Below, piece after piece: positions 1 to 7,888 of a stretch of 64,000 nt of DNA. A model generated the notes under the pieces. It made no database searches. It saw only the letters and a program-made list of their open reading frames with translations, and was not told the DNA's origin. The DNA is taken from positions 4,621,501-4,685,500 of the forward strand of contig NZ_CP083951.1 in NCBI RefSeq assembly GCF_006440675.2, written 5' to 3'. The stretch comes from Mesorhizobium sp. B2-8-5 (GTDB taxonomy: Bacteria; Pseudomonadota; Alphaproteobacteria; Rhizobiales; Rhizobiaceae). Position 1 is the stretch's first letter; the number at the start of each line of letters is the position of its first letter. The position numbers and the translations under genes were made by a program.

Positions 1-662
1 TGCAGGCCGGACCGCTCCGACATCATGGCCAGCCAATTGCCCGATGTCGTTCCCGAGGGAAAGCGGATGAAAGGTTCGGCAAGCACCTCTTCGTCGGCAA
101 GCTCGGATCTGGCGGCGAGAGGATGCGTTGTCGACAGGACCACGCATGCGCCGTCCTGGCAGAGCAGCTCGAACAGCAGACCGGGCGACGGAACGAACAC
201 GCTGCTGATGCCGAAATCGATCTCGTTCGACCTCACGAGCTGAAACGTTTCCTCGCTGTCGATCTCCACGATATCGAGCACATGGTTCGGGAACCGGGGC
301 CGCAGCGCATGGAAGGCGGGGCCAATGAACATCGCGGCGAAGGACGCCACACTTGCAACCCGCAGGATCTGCTCGGTGCCGAGGCTGAGCGAAGCGAGCT
401 GATCGACGATCGCCTCGTTGCCCGCAACAAGCCGCCGCAGCCCGGGCAGCAGCGAACTGCCGGCGGGGCTGAGCCGAAGCCCTTCGCGGTCGCGGACCAG
501 GAGCGTGAAGCCCAATTGCTTTTCCAGCTGCGTGACGTGCTGCGAGATGGCCGGCTGGGTAAGGCCCAGCTCTTCCGCGGCCTGGGTGAACGAGTTCAGT
601 TCCAGCACCGTCAGCAGGCTGCGCACACGGCGCACGGATATCTCACTGCGTCGGGAAAGCAT
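1..662 (-). CDS. LysR-family transcriptional regulator, C-terminus cut by the window edge
   Basis: The reverse strand from 662 to the left edge is open in one frame, so the gene is incomplete. The first 60 residues form a typical LysR winged helix-turn-helix (SFTQAAEELGLTQPAISQHV). They are followed by the start of a periplasmic-binding-like effector domain. The start at 662 has a GAAGG ribosome site seven bases upstream; an in-frame ATG at 677 would add five residues. It is divergent from the racemase-like gene at 766, so it probably controls that gene and responds to its substrate. Family assignment is firm; the effector is unknown. Confidence 0.88.
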   Translation of the reverse strand, partial: MLSRRSEISVRRVRSLLTVLELNSFTQAAEELGLTQPAISQHVTQLEKQLGFTLLVRDREGLRLSPAGSSLLPGLRRLVAGNEAIVDQLASLSLGTEQILRVASVASFAAMFIGPAFHALRPRFPNHVLDIVEIDSEETFQLVRSNEIDFGISSVFVPSPGLLFELLCQDGACVVLSTTHPLAARSELADEEVLAEPFIRFPSGTTSGNWLAMMSERSGL

Positions 663-672
663 GACGGGCACC

Positions 673-730
673 TTCATAAGCGTCTTTGGATGATCATAAC
701 GAAACGCTATTTCCTGGGGCATTCATAAGC
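673..730. promoter_or_regulatory. Direct repeat in the LysR/racemase divergent region
   Basis: TTCATAAGC occurs at 673-681 and again at 722-730, inside the region shared by the two divergent promoters. Repeated sites in such a region fit binding by the adjacent LysR protein. One copy overlaps the alternative upstream start codon of the regulator. This is inference from position only. Confidence 0.25.
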
Positions 731-765
731 AACTAGCTTCGCCGCAACGATGTGCGGAGACTTGG

Positions 766-1548
766 ATGACGGCTCGCGATTCAGGGGTTCAACGAATTCA
801 CGCCCGCAAAAATCATTCCTGCTATGGAATGGGCCTTGGCATCATCATCCTCGACGAGATCTATCCCGGGTTCCCCGGCGACGTGCGAAACGCCAGCGCC
901 TATCCGTTCCCGATCCAGTATGAAATCGCCGAAGGCGTCGACATCCAGAACCTCGTCCGCGGCGACGACAAGAAAGCCCTGCTCGAGCCGATTGTCAGGG
1001 CCGCGCGGAAGCTGGAACGCATGGGATGTCGCGCGATCGCCGCCGAATGCGGCTACTTCGCCTGGTTCCAGAAGGAGATCGCGGCCAGCGTCGATGTGCC
1101 GGTTTTCGCGTCGAGCCTGCTGCAGGTACCCCTCGCCCAGATGATCATCGGTCCCGAAAGGGTCGTCGGCATTCTCGTCGCCGAGGGCGACCGGCTCAGT
1201 GACCGGCACCTGACTTCGGTCGGCGTGACGCTCGGAACGAACTATATCGTCCACGGCGCCAAGGATGACGGCAAGACCCCACAATTCGACAATCTCTGGA
1301 CAAAGGACATCCGGCCCGAAATCCCTACCGCGGATTATGACCTGGCTGAGCTCGACATCGTCAAGGTCGCGAAGGATTTCGCCGCCGCCCATTCGAACAT
1401 GGGAGCCATGGTTCTGGAGTGCACCGGGTTTCAGCCCTTTGGCCGGGCGATACAGCGCGAAATCGACATGCCCGTGTTCAGCTGGTCGACCTTGCTGGAC
1501 TATGCCTATTCCGTCGCCGTGCACCGGGATTTCTACGGCCACGTCTGA
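766..1548 (+). CDS. Aspartate/glutamate/hydantoin racemase-family enzyme
   Basis: A 260-residue protein with the two-cysteine layout of the Asp/Glu racemase superfamily: Cys95 in AAECGYF and Cys219 in VLECTGFQPF. In racemases these act as the two proton-transfer bases. The family also includes maleate isomerases and arylmalonate decarboxylases, so the reaction is not fixed by sequence. It is a likely cytosolic enzyme without a signal peptide. A GGAG ribosome site precedes the ATG. It is divergent from a LysR regulator and convergent with an aldehyde dehydrogenase, so a small catabolic locus is plausible. The substrate is unknown. Confidence 0.75.
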   Translation: MTARDSGVQRIHARKNHSCYGMGLGIIILDEIYPGFPGDVRNASAYPFPIQYEIAEGVDIQNLVRGDDKKALLEPIVRAARKLERMGCRAIAAECGYFAWFQKEIAASVDVPVFASSLLQVPLAQMIIGPERVVGILVAEGDRLSDRHLTSVGVTLGTNYIVHGAKDDGKTPQFDNLWTKDIRPEIPTADYDLAELDIVKVAKDFAAAHSNMGAMVLECTGFQPFGRAIQREIDMPVFSWSTLLDYAYSVAVHRDFYGHV

Positions 1549-1570
1549 CCTGCGAGGTCAGCCCAAATGA

Positions 1571-1599
1571 AAAGGCGCGGCCGAGGCCGCGCCCTTCTT
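1571..1599. terminator. Bidirectional Rho-independent terminator
   Basis: A perfect nine-base-pair stem (GGCGCGGCC at 1574-1582, two-base loop, GGCCGCGCC at 1585-1593). It lies between the converging racemase-like and aldehyde dehydrogenase genes. On the minus strand it is followed by TTTTCATTT and on the plus strand by CTTCTT, so it can serve both transcripts and is stronger for the minus strand. Confidence 0.7.
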
Positions 1600-1634
1600 A
1601 AGCTTCTTCGGAGGCCTGGTTCGACCCGTGATGC

Positions 1635-3068
1635 CTACTCCGCCGCTTCGTAACCGGCGATGCCCTTGATCTCGAGGAAATCCTCCAGCCCATATTCGGC
1701 ATATTCGCGGCCGTTGCCGGACTGCTTGTAGCCGCCGAAGGGCAGGCCGGCGTCCCAGGTCGGGTAGTTGATGTAGACATTGCCGGAGCGCATGCGGACA
1801 GCCACGTCGCGCGCCTTCTCGATGTCCTTGGCCTGTATGTAGGAGGCAAGGCCATAGACGGTGTCGTTGGCCTGCTCGACCGCCTGCTCCACCGTGTCGT
1901 AAGGCATGATCGACAGAACCGGCCCGAAGATTTCCTCGCTGGCGATGCGCATGTCGTGCGTGACATTGGCGAAGACGGTCGGGCGGACGTAGTAGCCGCG
2001 GTTGAGCTCGGCCGGGCGGCCGGGGCCGCCGGCCACCAGCGTGGCGCCCTCGTCGATGCCGCTCTGGATCAAAGCTTGAATCTTGTCGAACTGGATCTGG
2101 CTGACCACCGGGCCGAGCTTGGACGCGGGCGCGTCGGCCGGACCGACGGTGAATTTCTCCGCCGCCTTTTTGGCGTAGCCGGCCGCCTCGTCGTGGCGGT
2201 CGCGCGGCACGAACATGCGGGTCGGCGCGTTGCAGGACTGGCCGCTGTTGCCGAAGCAGCCAGCGACGCCCTTGGTGACGGCCCGCTCCAGATCGACATC
2301 GGGGAACAGGATGTTGGCCGACTTGCCGCCGAGCTCCTGATGCACGCGCTTGACCGTGTCGGCCGCCGCCTTGGCGACCAGGATGCCGGCGCGGGTAGAG
2401 CCGGTGAAGGACATCATGTCGACATCGGGATGGCTGGCCAGCGCCTGGCCGACGCCCGGACCGTCACCGTTGACGAGGTTGAAGACGCCCTTCGGCACGC
2501 CGGCCTCGTCGATGATCTCGGCAAAGATGATGGCGTCGAGCGGCGCGATCTCCGACGGCTTCAGCACCATGGTGCAGCCGGCGGCAAGCGCGGGACCGAC
2601 CTTGCAGGTGATCTGGTTCAGCGGCCAGTTCCACGGTGTGATCAGGCCGACGACGCCGATCGGCTCCTTGACGATGAGCGCCGAGCCCTTGACGTGGCGG
2701 AACTGGAAGCTCTTCAGCACCTCGGCCATCTTTTCCAGATGCGCCTGGCCGACCCCGACCTGGCTGTCCAGCGCCATCTGACGCGGCGCGCCCATCTCGC
2801 GCGAAACGGCGAGGGCAAGGTCCTTGCTGCGCTTCTTGTAGACTTCGATGACGCAGTGGAGGATATCGAGCCGTTCCTCGACCGAGGTGAAGCCGAAAGT
2901 GGCGAAAGCGCGCTTGGCGGCGGCCACCGCCTTGTCGACATCGGCCCTGGAGCCGAGTGAAATCTGGGCGAAAGCGTCTTCGTTCGAGGGGTCGATGACG
3001 TCGAGAGTGTTCGGCACCACGGGATCGACCCAGGCGCCGTCGATATAGAATTGCAGATCGTGTGACAT
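1635..3068 (-). CDS. NAD(P)-dependent aldehyde dehydrogenase
   Basis: A 477-residue protein of the ALDH superfamily, which oxidises an aldehyde to its acid. Visible landmarks are TPWNWP near residue 145, the general base Glu245 in QELGGKS, and the nucleophile Cys279 in GNSGQSC. The cofactor-binding and C-terminal PFGGYKQSG segments are also present. The ATG at 3068 is preferred over an upstream start because it follows GGGAGCGAAACC and matches the normal family N-terminus. It is transcribed alone, converging on the racemase-like gene. The aldehyde cannot be named from sequence. Confidence 0.9.
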   Translation of the reverse strand: MSHDLQFYIDGAWVDPVVPNTLDVIDPSNEDAFAQISLGSRADVDKAVAAAKRAFATFGFTSVEERLDILHCVIEVYKKRSKDLALAVSREMGAPRQMALDSQVGVGQAHLEKMAEVLKSFQFRHVKGSALIVKEPIGVVGLITPWNWPLNQITCKVGPALAAGCTMVLKPSEIAPLDAIIFAEIIDEAGVPKGVFNLVNGDGPGVGQALASHPDVDMMSFTGSTRAGILVAKAAADTVKRVHQELGGKSANILFPDVDLERAVTKGVAGCFGNSGQSCNAPTRMFVPRDRHDEAAGYAKKAAEKFTVGPADAPASKLGPVVSQIQFDKIQALIQSGIDEGATLVAGGPGRPAELNRGYYVRPTVFANVTHDMRIASEEIFGPVLSIMPYDTVEQAVEQANDTVYGLASYIQAKDIEKARDVAVRMRSGNVYINYPTWDAGLPFGGYKQSGNGREYAEYGLEDFLEIKGIAGYEAAE

Positions 3069-3190
3069 GGTTTCGCTCCCTGCGGGCCGCTTTTGGTCGA
3101 TTGTGGTGAGGTGGTCGTCATATATCGCCAGAAATAACGATGCGGCATGTGCTCTGTCAAACGCAAGCTTGAAGTGTTTGAGCCAGCGCG

Positions 3191-3643
3191 TCAGGCGTTG
3201 CGCCAGAGCGAATGCCGCCGCCACAGAGTTAGAACAGTGTGTCCTGCTTCGCCCAGCAACCGGATCGCCGCGGCCTCGTCCGAGGCCTTCACCAACAGGT
3301 GGTCGCCGTCGAAGATAGAGACGACGAAGATGCCCAGAGCATTTTCCGACAGCGGTCTGATTACCGACAGCACGATGCCGGTTTCGCCGAAAGCAAATGG
3401 GCCTTCGAATTTGAAGGCGACCCAGTCGTTGTCCTGCCTGACGGCAGCCGGGACACGCTCCTGCAAACAGGCGATCGACAGTTCGTCGTCCGTCCTGCTG
3501 ATGCTGACGAAGCCTGGTCCGTCTGCCCAGTCGGGAATGCCTTCTCCAGCTTCAAGCCGTGCAATCGCATGAAGACCGGGAAGTTGCTTCAATCTGATCC
3601 GGGCAGCCATTCGCCGAACTCCGTCTCTGGTTGCCGTGGTCAT
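3191..3643 (-). CDS. ACT-domain protein
   Basis: A 150-residue protein of two ACT-like halves, a fold that usually binds amino acids. It resembles the small stand-alone ACT proteins found across Rhizobiales. The ATG at 3643 overlaps the stop of the preceding acetyltransferase (ATGA), which suggests coupled translation. An internal ATG at 3610 with a GGAG site is the alternative start. No catalytic domain is present, so a ligand sensor or regulator of its partner is the most likely role. Confidence 0.7.
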   Translation of the reverse strand: MTTATRDGVRRMAARIRLKQLPGLHAIARLEAGEGIPDWADGPGFVSISRTDDELSIACLQERVPAAVRQDNDWVAFKFEGPFAFGETGIVLSVIRPLSENALGIFVVSIFDGDHLLVKASDEAAAIRLLGEAGHTVLTLWRRHSLWRNA

Positions 3644-4104
3644 GGAAGGCTCTTGCTCATATAGACCGTGGTGCCGTTCATGAACGGCTCCTCACGATCG
3701 ATGGCATAGCCGAGCCTTTTGTACAGCGACACATTTGTCACGAAGGCACTGTTGGTCAGCAGGCGAAGGTCGCGAAGGCCTGCTTCAACGGCTTTGCGCT
3801 CGGCGCTGTCGAGCAGTTTGCGCCCGATGCCCCTGCCCTGCGCCTCGGGAGCCACGGCGACATTCTCGATCCAGATATGATCGTCACGCGCAATGGTTTC
3901 GATCAGGCCGATGATGCGGCCGTTCTCGATGGCGAGCTCGAACGGATGCTCGCGGACGGCCTTGTCGTAATCGGCGCGCATCGGCAAGGGCTCGCGGCCG
4001 ATCACCGGCACCCATTTGGCATAGGCTTCGCGCACGACGGCCTTGATTGCCGCGGCGTCCGCCGGCTCGGCCGGCCGAAACTCCAGGGAAGAAACGACGC
4101 TCAT
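3640..4104 (-). CDS. GNAT-family N-acetyltransferase
   Basis: A 154-residue GNAT protein. The acetyl-CoA pyrophosphate loop is visible as APEAQGRGIGRKLL near residues 85-98, and the C-terminal strand includes YKRLGYAI. It presumably moves an acetyl group from acetyl-CoA to a small amine or amino acid. It is the first gene of a two-gene unit with the ACT protein, with a GGAG site before its ATG. A strong terminator lies only about 18 bases upstream of the start codon. The substrate is unknown. Confidence 0.85.
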   Translation of the reverse strand: MSVVSSLEFRPAEPADAAAIKAVVREAYAKWVPVIGREPLPMRADYDKAVREHPFELAIENGRIIGLIETIARDDHIWIENVAVAPEAQGRGIGRKLLDSAERKAVEAGLRDLRLLTNSAFVTNVSLYKRLGYAIDREEPFMNGTTVYMSKSLP

Positions 4105-4121
4105 TCAGACACTCCAAATGC

Positions 4122-4151
4122 AAAAACCCGCCGATCGTTGCGATGGGCGGG
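4122..4151 (-). terminator. Rho-independent terminator just upstream of the GNAT gene
   Basis: Read on the minus strand, a stem of GGCGGG/CCCGCC plus CGAT/ATCG with one internal mismatch (4127-4151) is followed by TTTTT at 4126-4122. It points toward the GNAT gene, whose start codon is at 4104. No gene lies directly upstream on this strand. It therefore either ends an unannotated small RNA or works as an attenuator of the GNAT-ACT transcript. Confidence 0.65.
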
Positions 4152-4412
4152 GCTGGGACGGACGAACCGGGTGACTTGCTAGCCGGCCTTTGTCTTCACG
4201 CAATCAGCTTGCCGCTCCTTCGAACGGCGGCGTCGCTGCGGATTTGCGAAAAAGGCGGTCATGGCCGGAAATTGGACCGGGAGCCGAGATGCTGTCAAGC
4301 CGGCAGCGTCGACACGGCAGGCACCTCGCCCGATCCGGCGAACCTCTCCCGCATCGTTCGTAAAAATCGATCATTATAACCCGAATAATTCGTTGGAAAG
4401 ATTGGTTTTGGA
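4152..4412. other. Non-coding stretch between the GNAT terminator and the YeiH-type gene
   Basis: No convincing gene is seen; open frames here do not resemble proteins. The minus strand leading to the terminator at 4122-4151 could carry a short transcript. Positions 4363-4400 are AT-rich (ATTATAACCC and AATAATTCG) and may hold the promoter of the rightward gene at 4413. Confidence 0.4.
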
Positions 4413-5510
4413 ATGGCATTCCGGCTGCGAAGCGCCTGGAGAATTGAATTGTCCTTCCTGCCCGCCACCGCGAACGATCTTCCAAATCGCCTGAACTCGG
4501 CCAAGGCCGAGCGCAAGCGCCCTGCCCCAACCTCGATCTCAACCGGCGTCGTGCCGGGACTGGTGCTGGTGGCGATGATCACCAGTGTCGCCTACTCTGC
4601 GCGCGGTTTCTCCGGCCTCACCTTGTTCAGCCCGATGATCCTGGCGGTCGTCGCCGGCATGGTCTATTCCAACGTGCTCGGCGTTCCTGCCCATGCCAAG
4701 GCCGGCATCGCCTTTTCGCAAAAGCGCCTGCTGCGCTTCGCCATCGTGCTGCTGGGTTTCCAGCTCACGCTCGGCCAGGTAGCGGGCATCGGCCTTGGCG
4801 GCGTCGGCATCGTCGCCGCCACGCTCGCCGCCACCTTCCTCTTCACCGTCACGCTCGGCCGGCTGATCGGCGTCGACCGAAAGCTCGCGCAGCTCATCGC
4901 CGCCGGCACCTCGATCTGCGGCGCCTCGGCGATCGTCGCCACCAACATCGTCACCGACGCGCGCGACGAGGATGTCACCTACGCGGTTGCCGCCATCACG
5001 CTGTTCGGCACCGTCGCCATGCTAGTCTTCCCGCTGCTGGCACCCGTGCTTGGGCTCGACCAGCATGCTTTCGGCCTATGGGCGGGAGCCTCGATCCATG
5101 AGGTGGCGCAGGTGATCGGCGCCGGTTTCCAGAACGGCACGCTCTCCGGCGAGACCGCGACCGTCGCCAAGCTGACCCGTGTCGCCATGCTGGCGCCGAT
5201 GGTGATCGCGCTCGGCCTGATGGCGCGCCGCGGCAGCACCGACGCATCCAGCGCAAAGCCGCCGATGCCCTGGTTCGTGGCCACTTTCGTCGCGATCGTG
5301 GCGTTGAACAGCCTGGTCGCGATCCCGGCCCAGTTCCACTCGGTGATCGCTTTAGCCGCGCAGATCATGCTGACCATGGGGCTCGCCGCCATGGGCCTTC
5401 AGGCCGATATTTCCGAGCTGCGCTCGCGCGGCCTGCGGCCACTGATGCTGGCCTTCTCGGCGTTCATCTTCATCGCGGGCTTCAGCCTGGTGCTGGTAAG
5501 GTTCGCCTGA
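4413..5510 (+). CDS. YeiH-type putative sulfate exporter family membrane protein
   Basis: A 365-residue polytopic membrane protein of the YeiH/UPF0324 family. Family landmarks are the glycine-rich [13 protein letters not shown] near residues 162-174 and [15 protein letters not shown] near 225-240. About ten hydrophobic segments follow a 40-residue polar N-terminus, so a start further in is possible. Members have been linked to export of sulfite, sulfate or taurine-derived sulfur, but this is not shown for most. The gene stands alone and converges on the methionine sulfoxide reductase gene. Confidence 0.85.
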   Translation: MAFRLRSAWRIELSFLPATANDLPNRLNSAKAERKRPAPTSISTGVVPGLVLVAMITSVAYSARGFSGLTLFSPMILAVVAGMVYSNVLGVPAHAKAGIAFSQKRLLRFAIVLLGFQLTLGQVAGIGLGGVGIVAATLAATFLFTVTLGRLIGVDRKLAQLIAAGTSICGASAIVATNIVTDARDEDVTYAVAAITLFGTVAMLVFPLLAPVLGLDQHAFGLWAGASIHEVAQVIGAGFQNGTLSGETATVAKLTRVAMLAPMVIALGLMARRGSTDASSAKPPMPWFVATFVAIVALNSLVAIPAQFHSVIALAAQIMLTMGLAAMGLQADISELRSRGLRPLMLAFSAFIFIAGFSLVLVRFA

Positions 5511-5535
5511 GGCAGGCCGGGGCCGGCCTCACCTC

Positions 5536-6057
5536 TCAGTCTTCGTCTTCGTCTTCGTCATTGTCCTCGAACTCACACGCCGCGACATAGATCGCGGCGA
5601 GTTTCTCGATGCCGGCCTGGTCTTCCTTGTCGAAGCGCCCGGGCAGCGGGCTGTCGAGGTCGAGCACGCCGAACGCGCCTTCAGCGTCGCGCAAAAGCAC
5701 CACCAGCTCGGAACGCGAATCGGCATCGCAGGCGATGTGGCCGGGAAATTCGTTGACGTCCTTGACCAGCATCGACATGTCGAGCTCGATGGCCTTGCCG
5801 CAGACGCCCTTGCCGACGGCGATGCGAACGCAAGCCGGCTTGCCCTGGAAGGGCCCGAGCACCAGCTCGTCCTCGGAGGCGAGGAAATAGAAGCCGGCCC
5901 AGTTGAGACCGGGCACCATCTGATAGATCAGCGCCGCCGTGTTGGCGGCATTGGCGACGGAATCGCCCTCGCCTTCCAGCAGCGCTTTCAATTGCGTGGC
6001 CAACTCCTTGTAGAAGGCCGGCTTGTTGCTTGTGTCGATTGCCGTTGCCGCGAACAT
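5536..6057 (-). CDS. Free methionine-(R)-sulfoxide reductase (GAF domain)
   Basis: A 173-residue GAF-fold enzyme that reduces free methionine-(R)-sulfoxide to methionine in the cytosol. The three family cysteines are all present: Cys76 in GKPACVRIA, Cys86 in GKGVCGKA and Cys110 in GHIACDADS. The ATG at 6057 is chosen because it has a GGAGAG site and matches the family N-terminus; longer open frame upstream is not coding. The C-terminus is an acidic tail (EDNDEDEDED) encoded by a short hexamer repeat, which is not part of the enzyme core. Confidence 0.88.
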   Translation of the reverse strand: MFAATAIDTSNKPAFYKELATQLKALLEGEGDSVANAANTAALIYQMVPGLNWAGFYFLASEDELVLGPFQGKPACVRIAVGKGVCGKAIELDMSMLVKDVNEFPGHIACDADSRSELVVLLRDAEGAFGVLDLDSPLPGRFDKEDQAGIEKLAAIYVAACEFEDNDEDEDED

Positions 6058-6147
6058 CGTTTGATCTCTCCGTTGCAAGCCGGCCGCGCGGCCGGCTACA
6101 GTCCACCTCTCTCTGCCACCAAAACCGCCGTCGGGAAACAGCCTATC

Positions 6148-6578
6148 GTGACCTCCAGTCATTCCAGATCAGCGAGGGCCAGGACGATCCGCATCGCCGC
6201 CGCTGTCATCCGCGACGACGACGCCAGACTGCTTCTGGTGCGCAAGCGCGGTACCAGCGCCTTCATGCAGGCCGGCGGCAAGATCGAGCCGGACGAGTTG
6301 CCGGCCGCCGCCCTTGCGGGCGAATTGCGCGAGGAGCTGGGCGTTGCCGTCGATCCGGCCGAGGCCTTCCATCTCGGTTCCTTCTCGGCGCCCGCCGTCA
6401 ATGAGCCTGACGCGCCCTCGTCGAGGCCGAGCTGTTCGAACTCTCCATCACCGGCGAGCCGGTCCCGGCGGCAGAGATCGAGGAGATGATCTGGCTGAAC
6501 CCGGAGCTGGCGAGCGGCATGGAACTCGCGCCGCTTACCGCCGATATCGTGCTGCCGCGCTACGGCCGCCAGCCATGA
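6148..6578 (+). pseudogene. Nudix hydrolase gene with a frameshift
   Basis: From the GTG at 6148 one frame encodes a Nudix fold with the box GGKIEPDELPAAALAGELRE followed by ELGV, in which the usual first Arg is Gly. Around 6408-6420 this frame stops resembling the family. The expected continuation (LVEAELFEL, then EEMIWLNPEL) appears in another frame and runs to a TGA at 6576-6578. One missing or two extra bases would explain it. The stop overlaps the next start codon (ATGA), as in an intact operon. It is either a broken gene or a sequencing error. Confidence 0.7.
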
Positions 6579-7552
6579 GTTCACGCAACCAGCCAAAACA
6601 GGTGGCGGGCGGAGCGCCTTTGACCTTCGCGGTGCTGGTCTTTCCCGGCTTTCCAATGATGGCGTTTTCTTCCGTCATCGAGCCGCTGCGCGCGGCCAAC
6701 GTGCTTGCCAGGCGCGAATGCTACCGCTGGGTGATCGTCGGCGCAGACCGGGGCACGGTCGAGGCCTCCAACGGCGTCGTCATCCAGCCGGGCTTCTGCG
6801 CTTCCGACGCGCCGAAGGTCGACCGCATCGTCGTCTGCTCGGGCGGCGATGCCGACCATGTCGTGGCCGACGAGGCGATGAGCTGGATCCGCAAAAGCCT
6901 GCGTGGCGGCGCGCATATCGGCGCTGTCGCCGATGCGGCGTTCTTCCTCGCCCGCGCCGGCCTGCTCGACGGCCATGCCTGCACCTTGCACTGGACCAGC
7001 CAGGCCGCCTTCACCGAAGCTTTTCCGGATATCGAGCTTCGGCGCGATCTCTTCGTCATCGACCGCAAGCGCTTCACCTCGGCCGGCGGCGTCGGCAGCC
7101 TCGACATGATGCTGGAGATCATCACGCGCGACCGTGGCGCCGAGATAGCGGCGGGCGTCGCCGAATGGTTCGTGCATTCTCCGTTGCGCTCCAGCGTCGA
7201 CCGCAAGCTGATGCCGCTCAGGCTGCGCACTGGCGTCCAGAACGAGCTGGTGCTATCGGCCATCGCCATCATGGAGGACGCTGTGGAAGAGCGGCTCGGC
7301 ATGGCGGAGCTGGCGGCAAGGCTCGGCGTGTCGTCCGACAAGCTCGAGCGCAATTTCCGCGCCGAACTGGATGTCTCGCCCAACGGATATTACCGGCGGC
7401 TGCGGCTGAAGCGCGCGGCCGACCTGTTGGCGCATTCGACGCTGATGGTGCGCGACGTGGCGCTAGCGTGCGGCTTCGCTTCGATGTCGAGCTTTGCACG
7501 GGCGTTTCGCGAAGAGCATGGGCACGCGCCGAAGGCGATGAGAAGGCATTGA
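6575..7552 (+). CDS. GlxA-type AraC-family transcriptional regulator
   Basis: A 325-residue protein with an N-terminal DJ-1/PfpI-like domain (about residues 15-185) and a C-terminal AraC double helix-turn-helix (about 225-320; VRDVALACGFASMSSFARAF). The cysteine that is catalytic in true DJ-1 enzymes is replaced (GAVADAAFF), as is normal for sensory GlxA domains. Proteins of this layout often regulate quaternary-amine or amino-acid use. The ATG at 6575 overlaps the stop of the Nudix gene, so the two are co-transcribed. The effector is unknown. Confidence 0.88.
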   Translation: MSSRNQPKQVAGGAPLTFAVLVFPGFPMMAFSSVIEPLRAANVLARRECYRWVIVGADRGTVEASNGVVIQPGFCASDAPKVDRIVVCSGGDADHVVADEAMSWIRKSLRGGAHIGAVADAAFFLARAGLLDGHACTLHWTSQAAFTEAFPDIELRRDLFVIDRKRFTSAGGVGSLDMMLEIITRDRGAEIAAGVAEWFVHSPLRSSVDRKLMPLRLRTGVQNELVLSAIAIMEDAVEERLGMAELAARLGVSSDKLERNFRAELDVSPNGYYRRLRLKRAADLLAHSTLMVRDVALACGFASMSSFARAFREEHGHAPKAMRRH

Positions 7553-7553
7553 T

Positions 7554-7787
7554 ATGAGTAGTTCTCAAATGGAGAAGTATGTCTGGGCCTTGGTCTTGTA
7601 CTATGCCATTGTGGTGCTCGGTTTTTTTGCTGTCCTTATATCCATCAGTCTGCTTGGAATTTTGTCGGGCCTGCTTGCAACGATCGGGTACCTGACGCTG
7701 GTCGTATTTCTCAACATATGGCGACGCAAACGGCATCCGCGAAGCGCCTATCAGGTGGAACTGGCGAAACGCGGATTTGGCGACTAA
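7554..7787 (+). CDS. Small hypothetical membrane protein
   Basis: A 77-residue reading frame with two hydrophobic segments (about residues 8-30 and 34-55) and a basic tail (WRRKRHPRS). It begins two bases after the AraC gene stop. Base composition is clearly less GC-rich than the neighbours and codon use is unlike them (for example a T run in Gly-Phe-Phe-Ala). It is not recognised. The match of frame, membrane segments and position supports a real gene; foreign origin is possible. Confidence 0.45.
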   Translation: MSSSQMEKYVWALVLYYAIVVLGFFAVLISISLLGILSGLLATIGYLTLVVFLNIWRRKRHPRSAYQVELAKRGFGD

Positions 7788-7888
7788 TCCGGGCGGCATC
7801 TCGCATAACCCAAGCGGTTTTTCGCACAATGCGGCCGCTCCTCCTACGGCATGTTCTGGACCTGCAATCGACCCAAGGCTAGGCACCC

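Noticed and set aside
123..728. A 201-codon rightward open frame at the left edge
   Set aside because: The reverse strand encodes a convincing LysR helix-turn-helix over the same bases; the rightward frame is a shadow.
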